Assembly: GCF_001428505.1 (NCBI RefSeq)
Contig: NZ_LMHU01000005.1
Location: 62,001 to 126,000, forward strand
Length of the DNA: 64,000 bases
Reading direction: 5' to 3'
From: Terrabacter sp. Root181
GTDB taxonomy: Bacteria; Actinomycetota; Actinomycetes; Actinomycetales; Dermatophilaceae
Of the stretch, positions 10,291 through 19,662 are shown piece by piece; position 1 is the stretch's first letter, and the number at the start of each line of letters is the position of its first letter. The notes below the pieces were generated by a model. It saw only the letters and a program-made list of their open reading frames with translations. It did no database searches and was not told the DNA's origin. The position numbers and the translations under genes are program-made.

Positions 10291-11580
10291 ATGCGCAGAA
10301 CGTCCACACTGGCCGCCACGGCCGTGCTCACCCCGTTGCTCGTGCTCGGCCTCGCCGCGTGCGGCCAGTCCACCGGTGGCGCGACCGCCGACGCCCAGCC
10401 GGAGAACGGGCCGGTCACGATCTCCTACGGCATCTGGGACAAGAACCAGGTCCCGGCCATGCAGAAGATCGCCGACGAGTTCCACACCGCGAACCCCGAT
10501 GTCACCGTCAAGATCCAGGTGACGCCGTTCAAGCAGTACTTCACGACCCTCCAGACGGCCGCGGCCGGCGGCGGCGCCCCCGACGTCTTCTGGATGAACG
10601 GCCCGAACGTCAAGCTGTATGCCGCCAACCAGCAGCTGCTGCCGCTCGACCAGACGATCAGCCGCGCCAAGCTCGACCTCGGCAACTACCCCGAGGCGCT
10701 CGTCGACCTCTACACCTACGAGGGCAAGACGTACGGCATCCCGAAGGACTTCGACACCGTCGGCGTCTGGTACAACAAAGCGCTCTTCGACGCCAAGAAG
10801 CTGGCCTACCCCAAGGACGACTGGACCTGGGCCGACTTCCAGTCCGCCGCCCGCGCGCTCACCGACAAGACCAAGGGCGTCTACGGCGCCGCGGCCCCGG
10901 TCGAGGACCAGGCCGGCTTCTACGACACGATCCCGTCGGCCGGCGGTCAGGTCATCGACGCCGCCGGGACCAAGAGCGGCTTCGACTCCCCCGAGGCGCT
11001 CAAGGGCATCGAGTTCTGGACCTCGCTCGTCAAGGACGGCGCGTCGCCGACGGTGCAGCAGATGACCGACACGAGCCCGGGCGACCTCTTCAAGGCCGGC
11101 AAGGTCGCGATGTACTGGAACGGATCGTGGGCCGCGGTCGAGTACAACGGCGTCCCCGAGCTCAAGGACGCCGTCAACGTCGCCCCGGTCCCCGCCGGCC
11201 CGAAGGGCCAGGTCTCGGTCATCCACGGCCTCGGCAACGTCATCTACGCCAGGACGAAGCACCAGGACGCTGCGCAGAAGTTCGTCGGCTTCCTCGGTGG
11301 CGAGCGCGCCGCGCAGATCCAGGCCGAGGCCGGCGCCGTCATCCCCGCCTACGAGGGCACCCAGGAGGCGTGGGTGACGTCGATGCCGCAGTTCAACCTC
11401 AAGGCCTACGTCGACGAGGTGGCGACGGCCGTGCCCTACCCCGCCTCGAAGAACACCAAGGCCTGGACGACCCTCCAGACCGACATCCTCACGAAGGTGT
11501 GGAACGGCGAGGTCGACGCGGCGACGGGCCTGAAGGACCTCGCCACGCAGATGAACGCAGCGCTCGCCAAGGAGAAGTGA
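10291..11580 (+). CDS. Sugar ABC transporter substrate-binding lipoprotein
   Basis: 429 residues. The N-terminus is a lipoprotein signal peptide with lipobox LAAC, lipid-modified C24. The mature protein has the family-1 solute-binding layout: VTISYGIWDKNQ, then ADEFHTANPDV, DVFWMNGPN and DFDTVGVWYNKALF, and a C-terminal WNGEVDAATGLKDLATQMN. It should capture a mono- or oligosaccharide outside the membrane and deliver it to the two permeases directly downstream. No ATPase gene is in the cluster; actinobacterial sugar importers often share an MsiK-type ATPase encoded elsewhere. Confidence 0.93.
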   Translation: MRRTSTLAATAVLTPLLVLGLAACGQSTGGATADAQPENGPVTISYGIWDKNQVPAMQKIADEFHTANPDVTVKIQVTPFKQYFTTLQTAAAGGGAPDVFWMNGPNVKLYAANQQLLPLDQTISRAKLDLGNYPEALVDLYTYEGKTYGIPKDFDTVGVWYNKALFDAKKLAYPKDDWTWADFQSAARALTDKTKGVYGAAAPVEDQAGFYDTIPSAGGQVIDAAGTKSGFDSPEALKGIEFWTSLVKDGASPTVQQMTDTSPGDLFKAGKVAMYWNGSWAAVEYNGVPELKDAVNVAPVPAGPKGQVSVIHGLGNVIYARTKHQDAAQKFVGFLGGERAAQIQAEAGAVIPAYEGTQEAWVTSMPQFNLKAYVDEVATAVPYPASKNTKAWTTLQTDILTKVWNGEVDAATGLKDLATQMNAALAKEK

Positions 11581-11582
11581 CC

Positions 11583-12641
11583 GTGGCAGGCGTGCTCAGC
11601 GACACGCAGCAGGCGCAGGGGGCCGATGGCGCGACCGCGCCGGGCGGCGTCCCGTCGGGGTCGGGGAGCCGGGGCGACACCCCGGCCCCCTGCCGCCGGC
11701 GCGGTCGGCCCGGTCGGCCCGGTCGGCGCGGTCGGCCCGGTCGATCCGGTCGCGGCCTGTCGCGGATGCGGCGCAACGACCTCTTCTGGGCGGCGGTCTT
11801 CATCCTCCCGACGCTGCTCGGTCTCGTCGTCTTCTACCTGTGGCCGGTGGTGCGCACGCTGCTCATCTCCTTCACCGAGACCGGCCCGTTCGGCGGCTCG
11901 GAGTTCGTCGGGCTCGCCAACTACCGCGAGCTGTTCGGCGACGCGCGGCTCTGGGAGACGATGCTGAACACCCTGAAGTTCACCGTCGTCGCGCTGCTCG
12001 GCATCCCGGTGGCGCTCGTCATCGCGGCGCTGCTCAGCACCGAGGGCCTGCGCGGGGTGCGGATCTACCGGGTGCTCTACTTCCTGCCCGTCGTGACGAT
12101 GCCCGCGGCCGTCGGGCTCATCTGGCGCACGCTCTACAACGGCGACGTCGGCGTCATCAACGCGCTGCTCGGGCTCGTGGGCATCGAGGGCACGAACTGG
12201 CTCTCCAACCCGGCCACGGCGCTGTATGCCATTGCGGGAGTGGGCATCTGGCTCGGCCTCGGCACGCAGATCGTCATCTTCCTCGCCGCGATCCAGGGCG
12301 TGCCCAAGGACCTCTACGAGGCGGCCGCCCTCGACGGCGCGGGCCGTATCCGCCAGTTCTGGTCGATCACCCTCCCGCAGATCAGCCCGAGCGTCTTCTT
12401 CATCTCGGTGCTCGCCGTCATCGGCGCGCTGCAGACGTTCGACCTGATCTTCGTCATGACGGGGCCGACGAACCCGGCCTACCCGCAGACCGAGACGATC
12501 GTCGCGCAGTTCTACCAGCGGGGCTTCGTCGAGAACCAGCAGGGGTATGCCGCCGCGATCGCCCTCGTCATCCTCGTCGTCATCGTCGCGGTGACGGCCC
12601 TGCAGTTCCGGCTCCAGAAGAAGTGGGTGCACTATGTCTGA
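11583..12641 (+). CDS. Sugar ABC transporter permease (MalF/UgpA type)
   Basis: 352 residues from GTG 11583, three bases after the binding-protein stop; a later ATG at 11766 (MRRNDLFW) would remove the odd N-terminus. From residue about 62 it is a typical permease with six membrane helices and the EAA loop EAAALDGAGRIRQFW that docks on the ATPase. The first 60 residues are unusual: hydrophilic and Gly/Arg/Pro-rich, encoded by a 9-bp tandem repeat. The stop overlaps the next gene by eight bases. Confidence 0.92.
   Translation: MAGVLSDTQQAQGADGATAPGGVPSGSGSRGDTPAPCRRRGRPGRPGRRGRPGRSGRGLSRMRRNDLFWAAVFILPTLLGLVVFYLWPVVRTLLISFTETGPFGGSEFVGLANYRELFGDARLWETMLNTLKFTVVALLGIPVALVIAALLSTEGLRGVRIYRVLYFLPVVTMPAAVGLIWRTLYNGDVGVINALLGLVGIEGTNWLSNPATALYAIAGVGIWLGLGTQIVIFLAAIQGVPKDLYEAAALDGAGRIRQFWSITLPQISPSVFFISVLAVIGALQTFDLIFVMTGPTNPAYPQTETIVAQFYQRGFVENQQGYAAAIALVILVVIVAVTALQFRLQKKWVHYV
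11702..11755 (+). repeat. Six tandem copies of a 9-bp unit in the permease N-terminus
   Basis: Units CGGTCGGCC, with a few changes in copies 3, 5 and 6, lie in frame and encode Gly-Arg-Pro triplets. The tract could vary in copy number without a frameshift. Confidence 0.85.
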
Positions 12642-13506
12642 GCTCGCGACCCGCACGCCCGCCCGGATCCGCGTGCCGCGGCGCAACCGCCTGCGCCGCA
12701 ACCACCTCGGCGTGCACGCCGTCCTCATCCTCGGTTCCGTCGTCATGGTCGGCCCGTTCTTCTGGGAGGTCATGACCTCCCTCAAGACGCTCGGCGAGAC
12801 GCTCACCGTGCCGCCGACGGTGCTGCCCGCGTCGCCCCAGTGGTCCAACTACGGCGACGTCTTCGACACGCTCCCCTTCGGCCAGATGTTCTGGAACAGC
12901 ACGATCCAGACGATCGGCCGGGTGCTCGGCCAGCTCGTGCTCTGCTCGATGGCGGGCTACGCCTTCGCGCGGTTCGAGTTCCGCGGTCGGGGCCTGCTCT
13001 TCGGCCTCTTCCTCTCGGTCCTCATGGTGCCGAGCCAGCTCTTCCTGCTGCCGCAGTACGAGATCGTGTCGGGCCTCGGCTGGCTCAACTCGCTCCAGGC
13101 GCTCATCGTCCCCGGCCTCTTCAGCGCGTTCGGCACCTTCCTGCTGCGGCAGTTCTTCCTCAGCCTGCCGCGCGAGCTCGAGGAGGCGGCCAAGCTCGAC
13201 GGCGCCAACCACTGGCAGATCTTCACCCGGATCATGCTGCCGCTGGCCAAGCCCGGGCTCATCGCGCTCGCCGTCCTCGACGTCCTGTGGTCGTGGAACG
13301 ACCTCATGTGGCCGCTCGTGGTCAACAACGACCCGTCGAAGATGCCGCTGTCGGTGGGGCTCGCCTCGCTCATCGGCCAGTTCTCGGTCGACACGACGAC
13401 GCTGATGGCCGGCTCGGTGCTCGCGACGCTGCCCGTGCTCGTCCTGTTCATCGTGCTCCAGAAGCAGTTCATCCAGGGGATCGCGTTCAGCGGCTCCAAG
13501 GGCTGA
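12634..13506 (+). CDS. Sugar ABC transporter permease (MalG/UgpE type)
   Basis: 290 residues; its ATG lies inside the end of the previous gene (8-base overlap). There are six hydrophobic segments and the EAA motif EEAAKLDGANHWQIFTRIMLP, followed by WSWNDLMWPLV as in carbohydrate permeases of this class. It forms the membrane channel with the upstream permease. The next gene, a Gfo/Idh oxidoreductase, follows after about 40 bases, so the imported sugar is probably oxidised at once. Confidence 0.93.
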   Translation: MSELATRTPARIRVPRRNRLRRNHLGVHAVLILGSVVMVGPFFWEVMTSLKTLGETLTVPPTVLPASPQWSNYGDVFDTLPFGQMFWNSTIQTIGRVLGQLVLCSMAGYAFARFEFRGRGLLFGLFLSVLMVPSQLFLLPQYEIVSGLGWLNSLQALIVPGLFSAFGTFLLRQFFLSLPRELEEAAKLDGANHWQIFTRIMLPLAKPGLIALAVLDVLWSWNDLMWPLVVNNDPSKMPLSVGLASLIGQFSVDTTTLMAGSVLATLPVLVLFIVLQKQFIQGIAFSGSKG

Positions 13507-13547
13507 GACCCTCGAACCACCACCACACGGAAGGTGCCCCCGCACTC

Positions 13548-14759
13548 ATGACCGACCAGCCCGACCAGCCCGACCAGCCCGACCTCCGGATCGCCATCAT
13601 CGGCTTCGGCCTGCGGGCCAGCCTCGCGGCGTACGCCCACCGTCCCGGCGAGGGCAGCCGGGTCACCGTCGTCTGCGACCCGGCCGAGCGGGGCCGCGCC
13701 GACGCCGCCAACCGCATCGACGGCGTACGCCTCGTCGACTCCCTCGACGAGCTGCTCGCTCCCGACGTGCGCGCCGACATCGACGCGGTGCTCGTCCTGA
13801 CCCCCGACCACGCGCACGCCGAGCACGCCGTGCGCACCCTGGAGGCCGGCATACCGACGTTCGCCGAGAAGCCGCTCGCCACGAGCGTCGCCGACGCCGA
13901 CCGGGTGCTCGAGGCTGCGCACCGCACGGGGACGCGGCTCTATGTCGGCCACAACATGCGGCACATGCCGGTGGTCAGGGCGATGCGCGACGTCATCGAG
14001 GCGGGCACGATCGGCGAGGTCAAGGCGGTCTGGTGCCGGCACTTCGTCTCGGCGGGCGGGGACTACTACTTCAAGGACTGGCACGCCGACCGCCGCAACA
14101 CGACGGGCCTGCTCCTGCAGAAGGGCGCCCACGACATCGACGTCATCCACTGGCTCGCCGGCGCCTACACGCGCAGGGTCAGCGCGGTCGGCGCCCTCGC
14201 GGTCTACGGGGACGTCACCGACCACCGCGACAACTCCGACCGGCGGATGGCCGACTGGTACTCCCTCGACAACTGGCCGCCCACCGAGCAGCGCGAGCTC
14301 AACCCGGTCGTCGACATCGAGGACATCTCGATGGCCAACCTCGTGCTCGAGGGCGGCGTGCTCGCGTCCTACCAGCAGTGCCACTTCACACCGGACTACT
14401 GGCGCAACTACACCGTCATCGGCACCAAGGGCCGGCTCGAGAACTTCGGCGACGGACCCGGCGCCCTCGTCAAGGTCTGGACCCGCCGTACCGACACGTA
14501 CCGCGACGACGCCGACGAGGTCATCGAGATCCCGCCGGCCGACACGACCGGTCACGGCGGCGCCGACCCGCTGCTCGTCGCGGAGTTCGTCCGGTTCGCC
14601 CGGGACGGCGGCCCGACGATGACCTCGCCGGTCGCGGCTCGTGAGGCGGTGGCGGCCGGGGCGTCGGCGACGACCTCGCTGCGCACCGGCGGCGGCGCGG
14701 TCGACGTGCCGGCGCTCGACCCGGCCCTCGTCGCGTGGTTCGAGGGTGGCCAGGCCTGA
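13548..14759 (+). CDS. Gfo/Idh/MocA-family oxidoreductase
   Basis: 403 residues from ATG 13548. The N-terminal Rossmann fold begins LRIAIIGFGLRAS with a GxGxxA-type loop, and the conserved EKP motif (FAEKPLATS, near residue 104) supplies the catalytic lysine; DIDVIHWLAG is the usual C-domain segment. These enzymes oxidise or reduce sugars and inositols with NAD(P). Its place after a sugar importer supports a sugar-derived substrate. The first residues are a triple Asp-Gln-Pro repeat (GACCAGCCC three times), which probably has no function. Confidence 0.92.
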   Translation: MTDQPDQPDQPDLRIAIIGFGLRASLAAYAHRPGEGSRVTVVCDPAERGRADAANRIDGVRLVDSLDELLAPDVRADIDAVLVLTPDHAHAEHAVRTLEAGIPTFAEKPLATSVADADRVLEAAHRTGTRLYVGHNMRHMPVVRAMRDVIEAGTIGEVKAVWCRHFVSAGGDYYFKDWHADRRNTTGLLLQKGAHDIDVIHWLAGAYTRRVSAVGALAVYGDVTDHRDNSDRRMADWYSLDNWPPTEQRELNPVVDIEDISMANLVLEGGVLASYQQCHFTPDYWRNYTVIGTKGRLENFGDGPGALVKVWTRRTDTYRDDADEVIEIPPADTTGHGGADPLLVAEFVRFARDGGPTMTSPVAAREAVAAGASATTSLRTGGGAVDVPALDPALVAWFEGGQA

Positions 14760-14873
14760 CACGCGTCGGCCGACACGCGTCGGCTGGGGGTATCACCGGC
14801 GGCTGCGGCGTGCTCTGAGGTGAAGGGCCCCGTCGTCGAGCGGGCCCGTTCCCCCTTCAAGGACGTGCCCACC

Positions 14874-15287
14874 ATGAGCGTCACCGACGTCTTCCCGCTG
14901 ATCAAGGCGCCCGAGGCCTGGCCGGTGCCGGTCGTCGCGACGATCGCGATGGTGTGCCTCGCCGGGCTCGACCTGCTCGGGGCGCTCTTCGCCAAGGAGT
15001 GGGCCGACAACGGCAGCGTCCGCGCGCTCGTGCTCGGCGCGGGCGCCTTCCTCGTCCTCTTCTGGGTGTATGCGTCGTCGCTGAGGTACGCCGAGCTGGC
15101 CCTCGTGACGATGGGCTGGGTCGTCATGCTCCAGGTCGGGCTGGTCCTCATCGACCGCTGGCGCTACGGGGTGGAGCTGCCCACCGGCAAGTGGGTCGCC
15201 ATCGGGATCGTGCTCGTCGCGCAGGCGTACCTCGTGCTCGCGCCGAGCGCTGAGCGGGCCGCGTCGGTGGCGGGCGCCGGCGGCTAG
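14874..15287 (+). CDS. Small four-helix membrane protein, unknown function
   Basis: 137 residues from ATG 14874 with AAGGA upstream; the frame is open from GTG 14820 but without a ribosome site. Four hydrophobic segments are seen (about residues 15-40, 45-70, 75-95 and 105-125), with few charges between them. The size and helix count resemble small DMT-like proteins, but no signature is recognised. It lies between the sugar operon and a solute-binding lipoprotein on the same strand, so a link to transport is possible but unproven. Confidence 0.7.
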   Translation: MSVTDVFPLIKAPEAWPVPVVATIAMVCLAGLDLLGALFAKEWADNGSVRALVLGAGAFLVLFWVYASSLRYAELALVTMGWVVMLQVGLVLIDRWRYGVELPTGKWVAIGIVLVAQAYLVLAPSAERAASVAGAGG

Positions 15288-15405
15288 ACTTCGGACCACG
15301 GACAGGGGTGCTCCGGGTCGCCGTCGGTGCCACCTGCCGTCGTGCTCTCCGTGCCCGCCGCAGTCCCGTGTCCGCCTCTGGACCGGGCGCCCCCGAAGGA
15401 AGTCC

Positions 15406-17232
15406 ATGCGCCGACGTCTCGTCCGCCCCACCGTGGTGGCGGCCCTCGGCGTGCTCGCGCTGGCCTCGGGTGCCGCGTGCACGGCCAGCACGGCGACGCC
15501 GGGCCCGACGCCGGCCACGACACCGGGCGCCACGCCCACGGCGGCGCCGACCACGGCCGTCGAGCCGCTCGTCGTCGGCGCGGTCTTCGACCACACGACG
15601 CTCGACCCGACCCGGCAGTTCGACCGCAGCGGGGCGATGCTGACGCACGCGCTCTACCAGACGTTGACGACCCTCGACCCCGACGACCCGACGAAGGTCG
15701 TGCCCGGGATGGCCGAGTACACCCTCTCCCCCGAGGGCCGGTGGCTGACGTTGCGGCTGCGCAAGGGCCTCGTCTTCTCCGACGGCACTCCCGTCACGAC
15801 CGACGACGTCCTCTTCACCCTCCAGCGCGCGCGGGGGCTGTCCGGCCCCGCCTCCTCGATCCTCGGCACGGTCTCGGCGGTCAAGGTCGACGACCGCACC
15901 TTCACGCTCAGCTCGCCCGGCTCGAACTTCGCCCTCCCCGCGATCCTCGCCAACCCCGCCTTCGGCATCCTCAACGCGACGGCGGTCAAGGCGCACGGCG
16001 GCACCATCGGCCCCGGCGACGAGGCGAGCGGCTACCTCTCGCAGCACTCGGCGGGCTCGGGCCCCTACGTCATCGAGAGTGTCCGCGGCACCTCGGAGGT
16101 CCGGCTCGCGGCCAACCCGATGTGGTCGGGAGCGACTCCCGCCTTCCCCGAGATCGTCGTCCGCAACCTCGATGCGCGCCAGCAGCTCGCCGCCATCGGG
16201 TCCGGCAGCGCCGACCTCGTGCTCGACCTCTCGCCGAGCCAGGCCAACGCCGCGACCGGGCGGCCGCAGACCTCGGCCGTCACGGTGACGACGATGCGCT
16301 CGAGCTCACTCGTCTACCTCGCGCTCGCGCGCACCAAGGCCCTCAACGCGTGGACCGCCGACCCCGACTTCGCCGAGGCGGTGCGTCGCGGCCTCGACCG
16401 TGAGGCGCTCGGCAGGGCGGCCCCGGGGTCCATGCCCGCCGCGGGCCTCATCCCTGCCGGCATCGTCGGCGCGCTCGAGGACCTCGCGCCGGCGCCCGCG
16501 CCGACCCCGACCGACGGCACCGGGACCGACGGCACGGGGACCGACGGCACCGGGACGCCGGCACCCACCACGTCGTCACCGGCGGCGCCCCTCTCCACCC
16601 CGTCGGCCGGCGGCACCACGGCGACACCCGACGGCATCCTCACGACGGGAGCGGACGGCATACCCACTCCCGTGGTGACGCTGCCGGTCGTGCCCCAACG
16701 CGACCTCGTGGCCGCGCGGGCGGCGCTGCGCCGCTCGGGCTACAAGGGTCAGCCGATCCCCCTGTCGTATGCCGCCGACCTGCCGATCCAGGGCATCCCG
16801 GCGACGGCGCTCGCGGTGGCCGTGCGCAGCCAGCTCGCCCAGGTCGGGATCAAGGTGCAGCTCAACCCGGCGCCCGCGGCCGAGGCGCTCGCCGCCTACC
16901 GCGACGGGCGCAGCGCGTTCAGCCTGTGGAGCTGGAACCCCGACTACCCGGACCCCGAGAACTACCTCGCGTTCGCGCCCGGCGAGCTCGTCGGGTCCCG
17001 GGCCGGCTGGATGCGCGGCTCCGACACGCTCATCGACGACCTCACCGAGACCGCGCGCGCCTCCGTCGGTGACAACCGGGCGGGGGCGTATGCCGCGTGG
17101 CAGCTCGCGATGAACGAGCGGAGCCCGTTCGTGCCCCTCATCCAGCCGTCGACGCGCTTCGCGAGCGGCGACCGGGTCAAGGTCCTGCCGGGCAACCCGG
17201 TCTGGACCGTCGACCTCGCCCGCCTCAGCTGA
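15406..17232 (+). CDS. Family-5 ABC solute-binding lipoprotein (peptide/opine/nickel type) with low-complexity insert
   Basis: 608 residues. A lipoprotein signal ends at SGAAC (C25), followed by an Ala/Pro/Thr linker. SBP_bac_5 hallmarks include TLDPTRQFDRSG, TLRLRKGLVFSDGTPVTTDDVLFT and WSWNPDYPDPENYL. Residues about 365-430 are an inserted Pro/Thr/Gly/Asp tract, partly a 15-bp repeat, between the two lobes; this is not usual for the family. No permease or ATPase gene adjoins. The last eight bases overlap the convergent ROK gene. Confidence 0.88.
   Translation: MRRRLVRPTVVAALGVLALASGAACTASTATPGPTPATTPGATPTAAPTTAVEPLVVGAVFDHTTLDPTRQFDRSGAMLTHALYQTLTTLDPDDPTKVVPGMAEYTLSPEGRWLTLRLRKGLVFSDGTPVTTDDVLFTLQRARGLSGPASSILGTVSAVKVDDRTFTLSSPGSNFALPAILANPAFGILNATAVKAHGGTIGPGDEASGYLSQHSAGSGPYVIESVRGTSEVRLAANPMWSGATPAFPEIVVRNLDARQQLAAIGSGSADLVLDLSPSQANAATGRPQTSAVTVTTMRSSSLVYLALARTKALNAWTADPDFAEAVRRGLDREALGRAAPGSMPAAGLIPAGIVGALEDLAPAPAPTPTDGTGTDGTGTDGTGTPAPTTSSPAAPLSTPSAGGTTATPDGILTTGADGIPTPVVTLPVVPQRDLVAARAALRRSGYKGQPIPLSYAADLPIQGIPATALAVAVRSQLAQVGIKVQLNPAPAAEALAAYRDGRSAFSLWSWNPDYPDPENYLAFAPGELVGSRAGWMRGSDTLIDDLTETARASVGDNRAGAYAAWQLAMNERSPFVPLIQPSTRFASGDRVKVLPGNPVWTVDLARLS
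16509..16553 (+). repeat. Three tandem 15-bp units inside the family-5 binding protein gene
   Basis: Units GACCGACGGCACCGG occur three times, nearly identical, and encode Asp-Gly-Thr-Gly-Thr repeats in the interlobe linker. Copy-number change would keep the frame. Confidence 0.85.
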
Positions 17233-18412
17233 GGTGCGCGACCGGGTCGCTGACGACCCGGTCGAGGGCGAGCAGCGCCGCTCCGGTGGCGCCGGGCGCG
17301 GGGTCGACGTCGGCGATGACGACCCGCGGCGTGACCCAGCGGGCCGACAGCACGCGGCGGCCGAGGATCTCCTCGACCTCGGGGGCGAGGAGGTCGCCGA
17401 CCATCGCCAGGTGTCCGCCGAGCACGACGGTCGGGATGTCGAGGACGTTGACGACGCCGGACAGGGCGACGCCGAGGGCTCGCCCGGCGGATCGCGTTGC
17501 GGCACGGGCCTGCTCGTCGCCATCGCGGGCTCGGCGCGCGAGCTCGGCGGGTGACGTGGAGGGGTCGAGTCCGGCAGCGTCGAGCAGGGCGAGCCGGCCG
17601 GCGTACTGCTCGAGGCAGCCGGTGGAGCCGCAGCGACAGGGGGGCCCGTCGGGGTCGACGCAGACGTGGCCGATCTCGCCCGCCCAGCCGTGGCGTCCGG
17701 CCATGACCTCCCCGTCCACGACGACCGCGCCGCCGATGCCGACCTCGCCGCTGAGATAGAGGAAGTCGCGCGGCTCGCGGTCGCGTCCGGGGGCCGGGTG
17801 AGCGTACGCGTGGGCTGCCAGGTCGGCCTCGTTGCCGACGCGGAGGGCAAGGTCACCGAGCGCTGCGGCGAGGCCGGGAGCCGGGGTGACGTCCTCCCAG
17901 CCGAGGTTGGGGGCGCTGAGCAGGCGGCCGGCGGCGACGTCGACGATGCCGGGGAGGGCGAGGCCGGCACCGACGACGCGGCAGCCGTCCGGGGTCGCGT
18001 CGAGCACCCGGGTCGCGAGCGTGCGCAGGCGGCGGAGCACGGGGCCGGGGCGTGAGCCGGCGAGGTCGGCGGTGACGAGGCGCTCGGCCAGCACCGCGCC
18101 CGAGAGGTCGACGAGGCGGGCGGCGAGCTGGCCGACGCCGACCTGGAGGCCGAGCGCGGCGACGCGCGCCCGTGACGCCCGGAGCGGGGTGGCCGGGCGG
18201 CCCGGGCGGCCGGGCCCGCCGACGACCGACTCGACCTCGTCGAGGATGCCGCCGGCGACGAGCTCGTCCACGAGGCGCGACACGGTCGACCGGGTCAGCG
18301 AGGTGGCCGCGGCGACGTCGGCCCGCGACGGCGGGGTGTCGGCGGCGAGGACGGTGCGCGCGACGAGGGCGAGGTTCGCGTGGCGCAGGCTCGCCTGGCG
18401 CAGGTTGGCCAT
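17225..18412 (-). CDS. ROK-family transcriptional regulator, probable xylose repressor
   Basis: 395 residues. An N-terminal winged helix (SRADVAAATSLTRSTVSRLVDEL, about 28-52) is followed by the sugar-kinase-like ROK domain with the zinc signature CRCGSTGCLEQYAG and the nearby GEIGH motif. It is transcribed divergently from xylA with only 67 bases between the starts, the classic XylR arrangement, so it probably represses xylose genes until sugar binds. The extreme N-terminus has near-repeated ANLRQ/ASLRH/ANL steps. The end overlaps the family-5 binding protein gene by eight bases. Confidence 0.9.
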   Translation of the reverse strand: MANLRQASLRHANLALVARTVLAADTPPSRADVAAATSLTRSTVSRLVDELVAGGILDEVESVVGGPGRPGRPATPLRASRARVAALGLQVGVGQLAARLVDLSGAVLAERLVTADLAGSRPGPVLRRLRTLATRVLDATPDGCRVVGAGLALPGIVDVAAGRLLSAPNLGWEDVTPAPGLAAALGDLALRVGNEADLAAHAYAHPAPGRDREPRDFLYLSGEVGIGGAVVVDGEVMAGRHGWAGEIGHVCVDPDGPPCRCGSTGCLEQYAGRLALLDAAGLDPSTSPAELARRARDGDEQARAATRSAGRALGVALSGVVNVLDIPTVVLGGHLAMVGDLLAPEVEEILGRRVLSARWVTPRVVIADVDPAPGATGAALLALDRVVSDPVAHLS

Positions 18413-18439
18413 GCCTTGACCCTAGCCGGTCCGCGACGT

Positions 18440-18458
18440 AAGTTGTATGACAAAACTA
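18440..18458. promoter_or_regulatory. Candidate XylR/ROK operator between the regulator and xylA genes
   Basis: An AT-rich dyad, AGTT (18441-18444) with AACT (18454-18457) around a TGTATGACAA core, lies in the 67-bp divergent spacer. AGTT...AACT half-sites resemble recalled XylR operators. It lies about 22 bases ahead of the xylA start, placed to block both promoters. Confidence 0.55.
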
Positions 18459-18479
18459 ATCCCCTCTAGAGGAGTCGCA

Positions 18480-19658
18480 ATGACGCGCCAGCCCACCCCC
18501 GACGACAAGTTCTCCTTCGGCCTGTGGACCGTCGGCTGGACCGGCACCGACCCCTTCGGCGGCCCGACGCGCCCCGTCCTCGACCCGTGGGAGTACTCCG
18601 ACAAGCTCGCCGAGATCGGCGCCTGGGGCATCACCTTCCACGACAACGACGTCTACCCCTTCGACGCGGACGACGCGACGCGCGCGCGCATCACCGCCCA
18701 GCTCAAGGACGCGACCGACCGCGCGGGCCTCACCATCGAGATGGTCACGACCAACACGTTCAGCCACCCCGTCTTCAAGGACGGCGGCCTCACCGCCAAC
18801 GACCGCGGCGTGCGCCGCTTCGGCCTGCGCAAGGTGCTGCGCGCCGTCGACCTCGCCGCCGAGATGGGTGCCGCGACCTTCGTCATGTGGGGCGGCCGCG
18901 AGGGCAGCGAGTACGACGGGTCGAAGGACGTCCACGCCGCCTTCGACCGCTACAAGGAGGGCCTCGACACCGTCGCCGGCTACATCAAGTCACAGGGCTA
19001 CGACCTGCGGATCGCCTTGGAGCCCAAGCCGAACGAGCCGCGCGGAGACATCTTCCTGCCGACCGTCGGGCACGCGCTCGCCCTCATCGCCGAGCTCGAC
19101 CACGGCGACATCGTCGGCCTCAACCCCGAGACGGGGCACGAGCAGATGGCGGGGCTCAACTACACGCACGCGCTCGGGCAGGCGCTGTGGAGCGACAAGC
19201 TCTTCCACATCGACCTCAACGGCCAGCGCGGCATCAAGTTCGACCAGGACCTCGTCTTCGGCCACGGCGACCTCGTCTCGGCGTTCTTCACCGTCGACCT
19301 GCTCGAGAACGGCTTCCCGGGCCTGCCCGACGGGCCGCGCTACACGGGGCCGCGACACTTCGACTACAAGCCGTCCCGAACCGAGTACATGGACGGCGTG
19401 TGGGAGTCGGCGAAGGCGTGCATGGAGATGTACCTCCTGCTCGCCGACAAGGCGTCCGCCTTCCGCGCCGACCCGCGCACCGCCGAGGCGTGGGCGTATG
19501 CCGGAGTGCTCGACCTCGCCGAGCCGACCCTGGGCGCCGACGAGTCGCTCGACGACTTCCTCGCGACCGACGACGGCTTCGACCCGGAGAAGGCGGCCGT
19601 GCGCGACTACGGCTTCGTGCGCCTCAACCAGCTCGCGCTCGAGCACCTCGTCGGCTGA
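18480..19658 (+). CDS. xylA: Xylose isomerase
   Basis: 392 residues, the actinobacterial length, from ATG 18480 with an AGAGGA ribosome site. It interconverts D-xylose and D-xylulose (also glucose and fructose) in the cytoplasm using two divalent metals. Family signatures are clear: [17 protein letters not shown], metal-ligand segment [11 protein letters not shown] and [11 protein letters not shown]. It is divergent from a ROK regulator. No xylulokinase gene is in the window. Confidence 0.97.
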   Translation: MTRQPTPDDKFSFGLWTVGWTGTDPFGGPTRPVLDPWEYSDKLAEIGAWGITFHDNDVYPFDADDATRARITAQLKDATDRAGLTIEMVTTNTFSHPVFKDGGLTANDRGVRRFGLRKVLRAVDLAAEMGAATFVMWGGREGSEYDGSKDVHAAFDRYKEGLDTVAGYIKSQGYDLRIALEPKPNEPRGDIFLPTVGHALALIAELDHGDIVGLNPETGHEQMAGLNYTHALGQALWSDKLFHIDLNGQRGIKFDQDLVFGHGDLVSAFFTVDLLENGFPGLPDGPRYTGPRHFDYKPSRTEYMDGVWESAKACMEMYLLLADKASAFRADPRTAEAWAYAGVLDLAEPTLGADESLDDFLATDDGFDPEKAAVRDYGFVRLNQLALEHLVG

Positions 19659-19662
19659 GGAG

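Noticed and set aside
10215-11582. Upstream extension of the first sugar permease frame
   Set aside because: It overlaps the binding-protein gene in another frame and has no permease character; the start is taken at GTG 11583.
11702-11755. Tandem repeat considered as a CRISPR-like array
   Set aside because: The units are contiguous 9-mers without spacers and lie in frame in a coding sequence.
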